Assembly: GCA_009885795.1 (NCBI GenBank)
Contig: VFKA01000060.1
Coordinates: forward strand, 1 to 37,047
Reading direction: 5' to 3'
Length of the DNA: 37,047 nucleotides
Source of the DNA: Rhodospirillales bacterium
GTDB taxonomy: Bacteria > Pseudomonadota > Alphaproteobacteria > Dongiales > Dongiaceae
Shown here: piece after piece, positions 26,674-34,791 of the stretch
How positions within the stretch are numbered: position 1 is the first letter of the stretch
How the letters are laid out: each line of letters starts with the position of its first letter
Position numbers and translations under genes: made by a program
Notes under the pieces: generated by a model
Databases searched by the model: none
Seen by the model: the letters and a program-made list of their open reading frames with translations, nothing else
Told to the model about the DNA's origin: nothing

Positions 26674-27445
26674 CCCCTCGCCCGGCGCCGGCTATACGGC
26701 CTCCGAATTGCTGGCGGTGATGAGCGGCCGCCTGCTCGAGGACGGCCAGATCGTGTTCGCGGGCGTCGGCATCCCGCTGCTGGCGGCGACGCTGGCGCAG
26801 CGGTTGCACGCACCCGGCCTCACCATCCTCTTCGAGGGCGGGACCATCGGCCCCTTCATCGTGCCGGGCGAGCTGCCGCCATCGACCAACGAACAGCGCT
26901 GCACGCGCCGGGCCAACATGCTGCTGACGATCACCGACACACTGCTGTTGCTGCAGCGCGGCTATGTCGACGTCGGCTTCATGGGCGGCGCGCAGATCGA
27001 CATCCACGGCAATCTGAACAGCTCCTTCATCGGCGACCCCCAGCGCCCCACCACGCGTCTGCCCGGCTCGGGCGGCGGCAACGATATCGCCAGCCTCACC
27101 CGCATGATCGTGGCGATGAAACACGAGAAACGCCGATTCGTGGACAAGGTCGATTTCATCACCAGCCCCGGATTCCTCGCGGGCGGCGAGAGCCGTTCGG
27201 CATCCGGCCTGATCGCCGGCGGCATGTACCGCGTCGTCACCGATTTGGCGATCCTGGGATTCGACGAGGCGAGCCGGCGGATGCGTATCGACTCGCTGCA
27301 TCCCGGCGTGACGCTTCAACAGGTGCAGGACAATACCGGCTTCGAACTGTTGCGCGCCCCCACCATAGGCGCCACCGAACCGCCCAGCGCGCGCGAGCTT
27401 GCCGTGCTGCGCGAATTCGACCCGGATCGCCTGTACACGGCCTAG
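26666..27445 (+). CDS. CoA-transferase subunit beta, GctB-like
   Basis: A 259-residue beta subunit, partner of the preceding gene, starting at ATG 26666 inside its 3' end (8-bp overlap). ILFEGGTIGP carries the glutamate expected of catalytic class I subunits. RGYVDVGFMGGAQIDIHGNL and GSGGGNDIASL are further family segments. With the alpha subunit it would form a cytosolic heterodimeric or heterotetrameric enzyme. A palindromic repeat follows, and the LLM oxidoreductase begins 191 bp further on. Whether the glutamate supports transferase or hydrolase activity is uncertain. Confidence 0.88.
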   Translation: MTDPSPGAGYTASELLAVMSGRLLEDGQIVFAGVGIPLLAATLAQRLHAPGLTILFEGGTIGPFIVPGELPPSTNEQRCTRRANMLLTITDTLLLLQRGYVDVGFMGGAQIDIHGNLNSSFIGDPQRPTTRLPGSGGGNDIASLTRMIVAMKHEKRRFVDKVDFITSPGFLAGGESRSASGLIAGGMYRVVTDLAILGFDEASRRMRIDSLHPGVTLQQVQDNTGFELLRAPTIGATEPPSARELAVLREFDPDRLYTA

Positions 27446-27492
27446 ATTCGATGTTTCTCTGTCACACAGTGCTGCCGAATCGAATCGCTGCT

Positions 27493-27591
27493 CCCCCTCA
27501 CCCTTCCCTCTCCCCCCGATTGGGGGGAGAGGGTTGCGAAGGGTTGCGCGGGCCCGGTTGCCCGCGCTTACCCGAAGCTGGGTGAGGGGGG
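27493..27591. repeat. Nested inverted repeats between CoA-transferase and LLM genes
   Basis: Outer arms are CCCCCTCACCC (27493-27503) and GGGTGAGGGGG (27580-27590). Inside are a perfect 12-bp stem CCCTCTCCCCCC-GATT-GGGGGGAGAGGG (27506-27533) and GCGCGGG / CCCGCGC (27546-27552 and 27561-27567). This resembles a widespread proteobacterial intergenic repeat. It could end the CoA-transferase transcript. Confidence 0.75.
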
Positions 27592-27636
27592 CACGACCGA
27601 CCCGACGGACACCGCCCCAAACCACACGGCACAGTC

Positions 27637-28587
27637 ATGAAAAAAACCGCCCCCACCTTCGGCATCGCGATGCGCAATTTCACGGCCTATCCGGAGATGC
27701 CGGATGCGGCCGGACTGCTCGACTACGCCGTGCGCATGGAGGCGCTGGGCTATGAATCGCTGTGGGTCTGGGATCACATCCTGCTCGGTGTCGAGCCGAA
27801 TTTCCCGATCCTCGACTCGCTGTCGCTGCTGACCGCGGTGGCGGCGCGCACGACGCGCATTCGCCTCGGCACCGGAATCCTGGTGCTGGCGCTGCGCAAT
27901 CCCGTGGTTCTCGCCAAGCAGCTTGCGACCTTGGATATCATCTCCAACGGCCGTCTTATCCTCGGAGTGGCGTCCGGCTGGTACAAACGCGAGTTCGACG
28001 CCGTCGGCATCCCCTTCGAGCGGCGCGGCAAGATCGTCGATCAGAGCCTCGAGATTCTGACGCGGCTTTGGCAGGAGGAGCGCGTCACCGGCGACTATCC
28101 GCCCTATACGTTGCGCAATGCCGTCATGTACCCGAAGCCCGTGCAGAAGCCGCGGCCGCCGATTTTGGTCGGCGGTTACGCCGACCCGGTGCTGAAGCGT
28201 GTCGCGACCAAGAGCGACGGCTGGCTCACCTATTTCTACACGCCGGCGAGCTTCACCAAGTCGTGGAACAAGGTCCGGCAATTCGCCGAGGAAGCAGGCC
28301 GCGATCCCGATACGCTCGCGACCTGCAACCAGCTTCCGATCATGGTCGGAAAATCCAAGGAATCCGTCGCGGGGCCGCTCAACGAGTGGCTGCGCAAGGA
28401 ATGGGATTATTCGGAGTGGAGCGAATCCTCGCCCGACAGCGCGGTCATGGGAACGGTCGACGAGTGCGTCGAACAGCTTCGCGAACACCTCAAGGTGGGC
28501 GTGCAGCGGATCATCTTCGTGCCGTACAAATACGAGATGGAGCAGGCGGAGATCATCGCCAAGGAGATCATTCCGCGGCTGCGATGA
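27637..28587 (+). CDS. LLM-class flavin/F420-dependent oxidoreductase
   Basis: A 316-residue luciferase-like monooxygenase. FGIAMRNF starts the first barrel strand, GYESLWVWDHI and RIRLGTGILVLALRNPVVLAKQ are typical, and LGVASGWYKREFDAVGIPF is the G-x-G-W-x-x-E-F element common to F420-dependent members. Such enzymes use F420H2 or FMNH2. F420 is favoured here because the gene ends in a 20-bp tail-to-tail overlap with fbiC of the F420 operon. The ATG at 27637 follows a palindromic gap. The substrate is not predictable; the neighbouring CoA-transferase hints at a CoA-linked catabolic step, but only from position. Confidence 0.85.
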   Translation: MKKTAPTFGIAMRNFTAYPEMPDAAGLLDYAVRMEALGYESLWVWDHILLGVEPNFPILDSLSLLTAVAARTTRIRLGTGILVLALRNPVVLAKQLATLDIISNGRLILGVASGWYKREFDAVGIPFERRGKIVDQSLEILTRLWQEERVTGDYPPYTLRNAVMYPKPVQKPRPPILVGGYADPVLKRVATKSDGWLTYFYTPASFTKSWNKVRQFAEEAGRDPDTLATCNQLPIMVGKSKESVAGPLNEWLRKEWDYSEWSESSPDSAVMGTVDECVEQLREHLKVGVQRIIFVPYKYEMEQAEIIAKEIIPRLR

Positions 28588-30943
28588 TGGCGTCCGCCCT
28601 CGGGCGCCGGCGCACCGGTCCGAAGACGGGCTCCACCAGCGGCGAGGCGGCCATCGACGCTTCGATCCGCTCGGAGGACGGCGTTCCGTAGAGCATCGTG
28701 CGCTGGCGCGGCATCCGGCCGAGCCCGCGAATGAACGCCTCCATCTCCGGCGGCGCCAGTTCCTGGCCGTGCTCGGCCCCGGCGGCGCGCGAGATCGATT
28801 CGTTCATCAGCGTTCCGCCGAGATCGTTGGCGCCGGAATCGAGGCAGGCGGCGGCGCCATCGCGGCCCATCTTCACCCATGACACTTGGATGTTCGTGAC
28901 ATGGGGGTGGAGCACGAGGCGGGCAACGGCATGCATCAAGATCGTCTCGCGGAAGGTCGGCCCGCGCCGCGCGCGGCCCTTCAGGTAGATCGGCGCCTCC
29001 ATAGGCACGAAGGGCAGCGGCACGAACTCGGTGATGCCGCCGGTGCGCACCTGCAGCGACCGGATCGCCATGAGATGGCGCGCCCAGTGGAGCGGCCGGT
29101 CCACATGCCCGAACATGATGGTCGCGGTCGTGCGAAGCCCCACCGCGTGAGCGGTCTCGACGACCTCCAGCCACTCTTCCGTGTCGAGCTTGTCCGGACA
29201 GATGATTGCGCGCACCTCGTCATCCAGGATCTCGGCCGCGGTTCCTGGCAGCGAGCCCAGGCCCGCCGCCTTCAGCTCACGGAGATAGCAATCGACCGAT
29301 AGACCGAGCGTGCGCGCCCCTTGCAGTATCTCAAGCGGCGAGAACGCATGGATGTGGATCGCCGGAACCGCCGCCTTCACCGCCCGGCAAATGTCGAGAT
29401 AAGTGGTGCCGGTGTAGTCAGGATGGATGCCTCCTTGCATGCAGATCTCGGTGGCGCCCCGTGCCCACGCCTCTTGCGCGCGGCGCGCGATTTCGGCGAG
29501 GTCCACCTCATAGGCGCGCCCGCGTAGGCGCTCGGCGCTCCGGCCCTTGGAAAAGGCGCAGAACCCGCAATGATAGGTGCAGAGGTTGGTGTAGTTGACG
29601 TTGCGGTTGACGACATAGGTGACGACATCGCCCTTGACCGATCGGCGCAAGCAATCGGCGGCGGCGCGCACGGAATCGAACTCATCGCCGCGGGCCTGAA
29701 ACAGCCTGACGATCTCCTCGGTCTCAAGGGATGCGCCATCGAGCGCGCGATCGAGTGTCCGGGCGATCTCGCGGCCGGCGCTTCCCGGCCGAGGGCAGCC
29801 GAGTGACGGCGGCGTTGTCGTGGCGCCCGGCGTCCAAGAATCGGCGCGGGCGAGCCCATCGCTATCGATCGCTTGCATGACCTTGGCGCGCAAAGCCGGG
29901 GCAAGCCATCGCTCGCGGTTCAGCGCATAGGCGGGATAAATCGCCAACCTAGGCGCGAGTTCCTTGCCGGCCGCGCGCGTCGCCTGTCTCAACAAGTCGA
30001 GATGCGGCCACGGCGCTTCCGGGTTCACATGGTCCGGCGTCACCGGCGACACTCCGCCCCAATCGTTGATGCCGGCATCCAGCAGCAGCGCCAGCGCCTC
30101 GGGACGCAGATTGGGCGGCGTCTGGATGTTCATCGCCGGCCCGAAGATGAGCCGCGCCACGGCGATGGTCCAAAGCTGGTCCTCGACTGGCGGCTCGGGC
30201 GCCTCCGCCATTCTCGTTCCCGGCTTGGCGCGGAAGTTCTGGACGATGATCTCTTGGATGTGGCCGTGGTATTCGTGCATGTCGCGCAGAGCGAGCAGCG
30301 CTTCGATGCGCTCCTTACGCGTTTCGCCGATTCCGATCAGGATGCCGGAGGTGAAGGGCACGGCAGCCTCGCCCGCGAGGCGTATCGTCTCCAGCCGTAC
30401 CGCGGGGTGCTTGTCCGGCGATCCGTGATGGGGGCCTCCCCTATCGCAGAGGCGCGGGGCGGCGCTTTCCAGCATCAGCCCCTGCGACACCGAAACCGCG
30501 CGCAAGGCCGCGATATCTCCTTCCGTCATGACCCCCGGATTGACGTGCGGCAGCAGCCCGGTCTCGTCGAGCACGCGCCGCGCGGCTTCGGCCAGATAGG
30601 AAATCGTGGCCGCGTGGCCGAGCTCGGCCAGGGCCTCGCGCGCCGCGCGATAGCGCAGCTCCGGTTTGTCGCCCAGCGTGAACAGCGCCTCCGTGCACCC
30701 GGCGCGCGCGCCGGCGCGCGCGATCGCAAGAACCTCGTCGATTGTAAGATAAGCCCGCTCGCCCTGGCGGGGCGATCGCGCGAACGTGCAGTAGTTGCAG
30801 ACGTCGCGGCAGAGCCGGGTCAGCGGAATGAAGACCTTGGGGGAGTAGGTGATGACCCGGCCATGGCCGAGGTCGCGCAGCTCTCTCGCCGCCGCCATCA
30901 GGTCCGGCAGCCTGCCGGCCGACAATCGCTCCAATTCCTGCAT
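28568..30943 (-). CDS. fbiC: FO synthase, CofG-CofH fusion (FbiC)
   Basis: Makes the deazaflavin FO, the chromophore of coenzyme F420, from a ribityl-aminouracil intermediate and tyrosine by two radical SAM reactions. The 791-residue fusion has a CofG half with the [4Fe-4S]-binding CX3CX2C at Cys45/49/52 (CRDVCNYC) and a CofH half with Cys455/459/462 (CTYHCGFC). Further motifs are PHVNPGVMTEGD in CofG and CMQGGIHPDYTG in CofH. ATG at 30943 (GGAAGG upstream) is the start that fits family length. It lies 37 bp after cofC, last in the operon, and its 3' end overlaps the convergent LLM gene by 20 bp. Confidence 0.96.
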   Translation of the reverse strand: MQELERLSAGRLPDLMAAARELRDLGHGRVITYSPKVFIPLTRLCRDVCNYCTFARSPRQGERAYLTIDEVLAIARAGARAGCTEALFTLGDKPELRYRAAREALAELGHAATISYLAEAARRVLDETGLLPHVNPGVMTEGDIAALRAVSVSQGLMLESAAPRLCDRGGPHHGSPDKHPAVRLETIRLAGEAAVPFTSGILIGIGETRKERIEALLALRDMHEYHGHIQEIIVQNFRAKPGTRMAEAPEPPVEDQLWTIAVARLIFGPAMNIQTPPNLRPEALALLLDAGINDWGGVSPVTPDHVNPEAPWPHLDLLRQATRAAGKELAPRLAIYPAYALNRERWLAPALRAKVMQAIDSDGLARADSWTPGATTTPPSLGCPRPGSAGREIARTLDRALDGASLETEEIVRLFQARGDEFDSVRAAADCLRRSVKGDVVTYVVNRNVNYTNLCTYHCGFCAFSKGRSAERLRGRAYEVDLAEIARRAQEAWARGATEICMQGGIHPDYTGTTYLDICRAVKAAVPAIHIHAFSPLEILQGARTLGLSVDCYLRELKAAGLGSLPGTAAEILDDEVRAIICPDKLDTEEWLEVVETAHAVGLRTTATIMFGHVDRPLHWARHLMAIRSLQVRTGGITEFVPLPFVPMEAPIYLKGRARRGPTFRETILMHAVARLVLHPHVTNIQVSWVKMGRDGAAACLDSGANDLGGTLMNESISRAAGAEHGQELAPPEMEAFIRGLGRMPRQRTMLYGTPSSERIEASMAASPLVEPVFGPVRRRPRADAIIAAAE

Positions 30944-30980
30944 GAGAGCCTTCCCACCGCGGCGACAACGCGCTTGGACT

Positions 30981-31652
30981 CTAGGTGGCGGCCAGCCTTC
31001 CGGCAATGCCGCTGTCGAGAAGAAAGGCATGCGTGCGGGTCGATCGCGGGCGAGCGAGAAAGTTCGCGAGGTCGCCGGGCCGGTCGATATCGAGGGCGAG
31101 GCCCGGCAGCGACAGGACCAAAGGCTCGATCCCCGCGTCGCGCGCGGCGCGCCGATGGGCGGCGAAGCTGTCGTGGCCGAAATGCAGCGCCAGTGCGTCC
31201 GGTGGCGAGGCTGCGAGCGCGTTCGTGCCGCCCTCGCCCAGCGCCGGAACCAGTGTCGCGGCCGGCGCCCGACCATGCGCGGCCAGGATCGCCTCGATGT
31301 CCCGGGCGCTCGCCAGAGGCACATCGGCGGGAATGGCGATCATGCCTTCGGCGCCTTCGCGAACCAGCGCGGCCGCGGCGAGCCTGACGGCGCCGCTTTG
31401 GCCCGCGGCCGGGCGCTCCCCAAGCCACCTCGCGCCGGCCCGGCGCGCGATGCCGCCGACCCGGTCGTCGCCGCTCACGATCACGATCCCGGCCAGCCCC
31501 GAGGCCGCCGCAAGCGCGGCCATCACATCATCCAGCATGACCTCTGCGAGCGCGCGCCGCTCGTCCGGCGTCAAGACCGATGCGAGGCGCTGCTTCGGCC
31601 GCGCGAACCCCTTTATGGGAACGACGGCCCAGAGGCGCCGAGACTCGCTCAT
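30981..31652 (-). CDS. cofC: 2-phospho-L-lactate (or PEP/3-phosphoglycerate) guanylyltransferase
   Basis: Nucleotidyltransferase of 223 residues (CofC/FbiD). It joins GTP to a three-carbon phosphate (2-phospholactate, phosphoenolpyruvate or 3-phosphoglycerate, depending on organism) for F420 side-chain assembly. Visible motifs are the N-terminal AVVPIKGFARPKQRLA, a nucleotide-binding loop, and IAIPADVPLAS with the metal-binding aspartate. ATG at 31652 overlaps the cofD stop as ATGA (31649-31652). Substrate choice cannot be read from these motifs and decides which F420 is made. Confidence 0.93.
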   Translation of the reverse strand: MSESRRLWAVVPIKGFARPKQRLASVLTPDERRALAEVMLDDVMAALAAASGLAGIVIVSGDDRVGGIARRAGARWLGERPAAGQSGAVRLAAAALVREGAEGMIAIPADVPLASARDIEAILAAHGRAPAATLVPALGEGGTNALAASPPDALALHFGHDSFAAHRRAARDAGIEPLVLSLPGLALDIDRPGDLANFLARPRSTRTHAFLLDSGIAGRLAAT

Positions 31653-32581
31653 CCCGCCAACCGCGCCGCGAAGCCGAGTACCGCGCGCGCCAGCGCCTTC
31701 TTCGCCTCGAGCGTATCCATGAGCGTGGCGGTCGCCAGCGTTGGAATGTCGAGATCCGCCGCATCCCGCTCGTCCAGCACGAAGCCGTCGATGAGGCCGG
31801 CGTAGTGCCGGGCGATCGCGGCCGGCGTCGGGGCGAGGCCCAATTCGCGCATGATCTTCGCGGTCGGCCCCTTCACCGCCTGTCCGGCGACGATCGGCGA
31901 TATGGCGATGACCGGCGCCGCGCTGTCGGCGATGGCGAACCTCAACGCCGGTATGGCCAGAATCGGATCGATACTGAGAAAGGGGTTCGACGGGCAGATC
32001 ACGATCGCGGCGAGGTCCGGTTGCCGCAGCGCGCGGAGCGCCGCCGGGCCGGGGCGCGCGCCGGCCGCCCCTTCGTAGACGAAGCCGCGCACGACCGGTT
32101 CGCAAGCCCGCTCGACGAAGTAGCGCTGGAACGGCAGGCGGCCTCCCTCGGTCTCGACCATGGTGCGCACCGGATCGTCGCTCGCCGACGCCAGCAGGAC
32201 GCGTAACCCCAGGCGCCGCGCGAGATCGATGTTGACCTCGGTCAGGCTCTCGCCGGCGCGTAAGCGCCGGGTCCGCTCGACATGGGTGGCGAGGTCGCGG
32301 TCGCCGAGGCGAAACCAAGTCTCGCCGCCGAGCCGCTCCAAGGCCGCCATGAAGTGCCAGGTCTCTTCGGCGAGACCCCATCCGGCTTGCGTGTTGGCCA
32401 CGCCGGCCAGCGTATACATGAGCGTGTCGAAATCGGGACAGATGGTAAGGCCCAGATGCTCGAAATCGTCGCCCGGATTGGCGACGATCGTGAGGCGATC
32501 GGGTTCGAGGATTCGGGCAAGGCCGAGCGCCAACTTGGCGCCCCCTATTCCCCCTGAGAGCGCGACGACCGGACCGGTCAT
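31649..32581 (-). CDS. cofD: 2-phospho-L-lactate transferase
   Basis: Joins the activated three-carbon unit to FO to give F420-0 or its dehydro form (CofD/FbiA, 310 residues). VVALSGGIGGAKLALGLA at the N-terminus is the phosphate/nucleotide-binding loop, ANPGDDFEHLGL and ICPDFDTLMYTL give the conserved metal and substrate aspartates, and ICPSNPFLSIDPIL is a family hallmark. ATG at 32581 overlaps the cofE stop as ATGA (32578-32581), and its own stop overlaps cofC, so all three are tightly coupled. Confidence 0.95.
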   Translation of the reverse strand: MTGPVVALSGGIGGAKLALGLARILEPDRLTIVANPGDDFEHLGLTICPDFDTLMYTLAGVANTQAGWGLAEETWHFMAALERLGGETWFRLGDRDLATHVERTRRLRAGESLTEVNIDLARRLGLRVLLASASDDPVRTMVETEGGRLPFQRYFVERACEPVVRGFVYEGAAGARPGPAALRALRQPDLAAIVICPSNPFLSIDPILAIPALRFAIADSAAPVIAISPIVAGQAVKGPTAKIMRELGLAPTPAAIARHYAGLIDGFVLDERDAADLDIPTLATATLMDTLEAKKALARAVLGFAARLAG

Positions 32582-33339
32582 CGAAAGAGGTCCCGTTCTC
32601 TCGGCCGCTGCAGCGCCTTGGCGTCGGCATCGGAGGTTTCCCATTCGAGGCCGCGCACGAGCACGAGTGGCAGGCCTTCGGCGGCCTGGCCCATCACTTG
32701 GGTCGCGGCGGCGGCAACCTGGTCGGCGACGGCGACCTCGGTCACTTCGAGGGGCCGGCCGAACAGATCCCTATCGCCCACGAGGGAGCGCAGCGCCGGC
32801 AGGCCGGCGACGCCGATGGCGATGCCGACGATGCCGTTGCGCCAGGCGCGCCCGACGCTGTCGGCGATGACGATCCCGAGCCTGGCGCCGAAACGCCGCT
32901 GCCAGCGATCCCGCAACCGGGCGCAGCTGGCATCGGGATCCTTCGGCAGCAGGAGCACCAGGCCGTCGCGCCCGACATTCGAGCGGTCGACACCGGCGTT
33001 GGCGGCAATGATTCCCAGCTTGTGCGCCGCGATGATGGTGCCGGGGCGGTGGCGAAGGATCTCGTCGGATTCGGAGAGGATGATTTCGACCAGGCGCGGG
33101 TCCTTGCCGGTCGCGGCGGCGAGCTCGACCGCGCGGGACGAGGGCGTGACGCCGGCGAGATCGACGGTGCGCCCCTCGGCCTTGGACACGACCTTCTGCG
33201 CCACGACGAACACATCACCGTCCCTAGGACAAAGTTCCGCCTTGAAGATCGCGTCGCCGAGGATCGCGGCCAGGTCGTCGCCCGGCCCGATCAGGGGAAT
33301 ACCCGCGACACCTTGAAGCGTCAGCGCCGCAATGCCCAT
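32578..33339 (-). CDS. cofE: Coenzyme F420-0:L-glutamate ligase, single domain
   Basis: Adds gamma-linked glutamates to F420-0 (CofE, 253 residues). Starting at ATG 33339, it shows IPLIGPGDDLAAIL, VVAQKVVSKAEGR, SESDEILRHRPG, and IADSVGRAWRNGIVGIAIGV, all family segments. It lacks the C-terminal nitroreductase-like domain of mycobacterial FbiB that reduces dehydro-F420; no such gene is visible here. It overlaps npdG by 19 bp and cofD by 4 bp. Confidence 0.94.
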   Translation of the reverse strand: MGIAALTLQGVAGIPLIGPGDDLAAILGDAIFKAELCPRDGDVFVVAQKVVSKAEGRTVDLAGVTPSSRAVELAAATGKDPRLVEIILSESDEILRHRPGTIIAAHKLGIIAANAGVDRSNVGRDGLVLLLPKDPDASCARLRDRWQRRFGARLGIVIADSVGRAWRNGIVGIAIGVAGLPALRSLVGDRDLFGRPLEVTEVAVADQVAAAATQVMGQAAEGLPLVLVRGLEWETSDADAKALQRPRERDLFR

Positions 33340-34013
33340 GAAGCCGGATCCGGGTCCGCGACCCGCGTGCCGACGAGGTCGCCGGCGATTTTGAACCCCG
33401 CGCCCTCCACCTTGTATCGCCGGTTGATGCCGATGAGTACGGAGGCCAGAGCCTCGGCGGCCACGGAATTGGCGAGCGGGCCGGCGTGAAGGCCGCGCAT
33501 GCCGGCCGCCTGGACCAGCGCGATGGCCACGCCACGCGCCGCCTCGTCGTCGCCCGACACCAGCACGTCGCCCTCGATCGGGCCGGCGGATTGGAGCTTG
33601 GCGGCGGCCACGGTATGGAAGGCGGAGACCACCCTTGCCTCCGGCCCGAGCGCAACTTGCGTGGCTTGCGCGGCCGAGCCGGCCTGGGGCATGCGCACCG
33701 TCGATACCTTGGGCGGGACGATCGGCACCGTGGTGTCGATGACGATCTTGCCGCGCGCGGCCGGGGCGATATCGGCGAGGACCGGATCGCGGTGGGTGTA
33801 GGGAATGGCGAGCACGATGATGTCGGCGGCCTCCGCGGCCTGGCGGTTGGCGAGGCCCTTGACCGCGGCGCCCAATTGCCGGGCGGCTTCCATAGCCGCA
33901 TCGGCCGAGCGCGAGCCGATGATGATGGGGTAGCCGGCGGCGGCCCACCTCGAGGCAAGGCCGCGGCCCAGCGCGCCGGTTCCGCCGATGATCGCAAGCG
34001 TCGGGAGGGTCAC
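33321..34013 (-). CDS. npdG: F420-dependent NADP oxidoreductase
   Basis: Transfers hydride between NADP(H) and F420 (NpdG/Fno, 230 residues), regenerating F420H2 for partner enzymes such as the LLM oxidoreductase. The Rossmann motif is GGTGALG (10-16), followed by IIIGSRSADAA with the Arg/Ser pair that suits NADP. IVLAIPYTHRDPVL and VVSAFHTVAAAKLQ are typical. GTG at 34013, one base after the pxpA-like stop. It overlaps cofE by 19 bp, confirming operon membership. Confidence 0.92.
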   Translation of the reverse strand: MTLPTLAIIGGTGALGRGLASRWAAAGYPIIIGSRSADAAMEAARQLGAAVKGLANRQAAEAADIIVLAIPYTHRDPVLADIAPAARGKIVIDTTVPIVPPKVSTVRMPQAGSAAQATQVALGPEARVVSAFHTVAAAKLQSAGPIEGDVLVSGDDEAARGVAIALVQAAGMRGLHAGPLANSVAAEALASVLIGINRRYKVEGAGFKIAGDLVGTRVADPDPASWALRR

Positions 34014-34014
34014 C

Positions 34015-34791
34015 TCAGGCGAGATCCATCTCGGTCAGGGGCACGACGGCGACGCCCGCCGCCTCCAGCGCCTGGCGCACCGCCCCGGCGAGGCGAACCG
34101 CGCTCGGCTCGTCGCCATGGACGCAGACGGTATGGATGCGCCGCTCGATCCGCTTGCCGTTGCGCGAGACGATGACGCCTTCCTTAGCCATGCGCACGAC
34201 GCGCTCGGCGGCGACGGCCGGATCGTGGATGACGGAGCCGGGAATCTTGCGCGAGGTGAGGTTGCCGTCATCCTCGTAGAGGCGGTCGGCGAAGCCTTCC
34301 TTGGCCACCGGCAGACCGAGCTTGTCGCCGGCGCGCTCCATCTCGGAGCCGGCGAGGGCGACGTAGATGATCGAGGGGTCGATGGTCTTGATCGCGCGGC
34401 CGATGGCGAGCGCCAGCTCCGGCGATTCGGCGGCCATGTTGTTGAGGGCGCCATGGGCCTTGACGTGGGTGACCTTGGCGCCGGCATAGGCCGCCATGGC
34501 CTGGAGCGCGCCGATCTGGTAGGCCACCATGTATTCGACGTCGCTGGCCGGCATGTCGATGCGCCGGCGCCCGAAGCCCCAGAGATCGTTGAAGCCCGGA
34601 TGGGCGCCGATGCTGACGCCGGCCTCGGCCGCGGCGCGGACCCAGCGCTGCATGGTCACGGGGTCGCCGGCATGGAAGCCGCAGGCGATGCTGGCCGAGC
34701 GGACGATCTTCATCAGGCCCGCGTCGTCGCCCATGTCGTAGGCGCCGAAGCCCTCGCCCATGTCGGCATTGAGGTTGATCTTGGCGGTCAT
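34015..34791 (-). CDS. pxpA: 5-oxoprolinase subunit A / LamB-YcsF family protein
   Basis: A 258-residue member of the LamB/YcsF family, whose best known member, PxpA, works with PxpB and PxpC to open 5-oxoproline to glutamate. Residues seen: NADMGEGFG (8-16), CGFHAGDP (His40), IGAHPGFNDLWGFGRR and VKAHGALNN. No pxpB or pxpC is in the window, so the role may be different or the partners lie elsewhere. It is the first gene of the F420 operon, one base from npdG. 34792-34870 is its likely promoter region. Confidence 0.9.
   Translation of the reverse strand: MTAKINLNADMGEGFGAYDMGDDAGLMKIVRSASIACGFHAGDPVTMQRWVRAAAEAGVSIGAHPGFNDLWGFGRRRIDMPASDVEYMVAYQIGALQAMAAYAGAKVTHVKAHGALNNMAAESPELALAIGRAIKTIDPSIIYVALAGSEMERAGDKLGLPVAKEGFADRLYEDDGNLTSRKIPGSVIHDPAVAAERVVRMAKEGVIVSRNGKRIERRIHTVCVHGDEPSAVRLAGAVRQALEAAGVAVVPLTEMDLA

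Noticed and set aside
30944-31324. N-terminal extension of fbiC to 31324
   Set aside because: The extension runs through the cofC gene in another frame; ATG 30943 with GGAAGG fits the family start.
29873-31387. 504-residue plus-strand frame opposite fbiC
   Set aside because: Antisense to clear radical SAM motifs; Arg-rich shadow frame.
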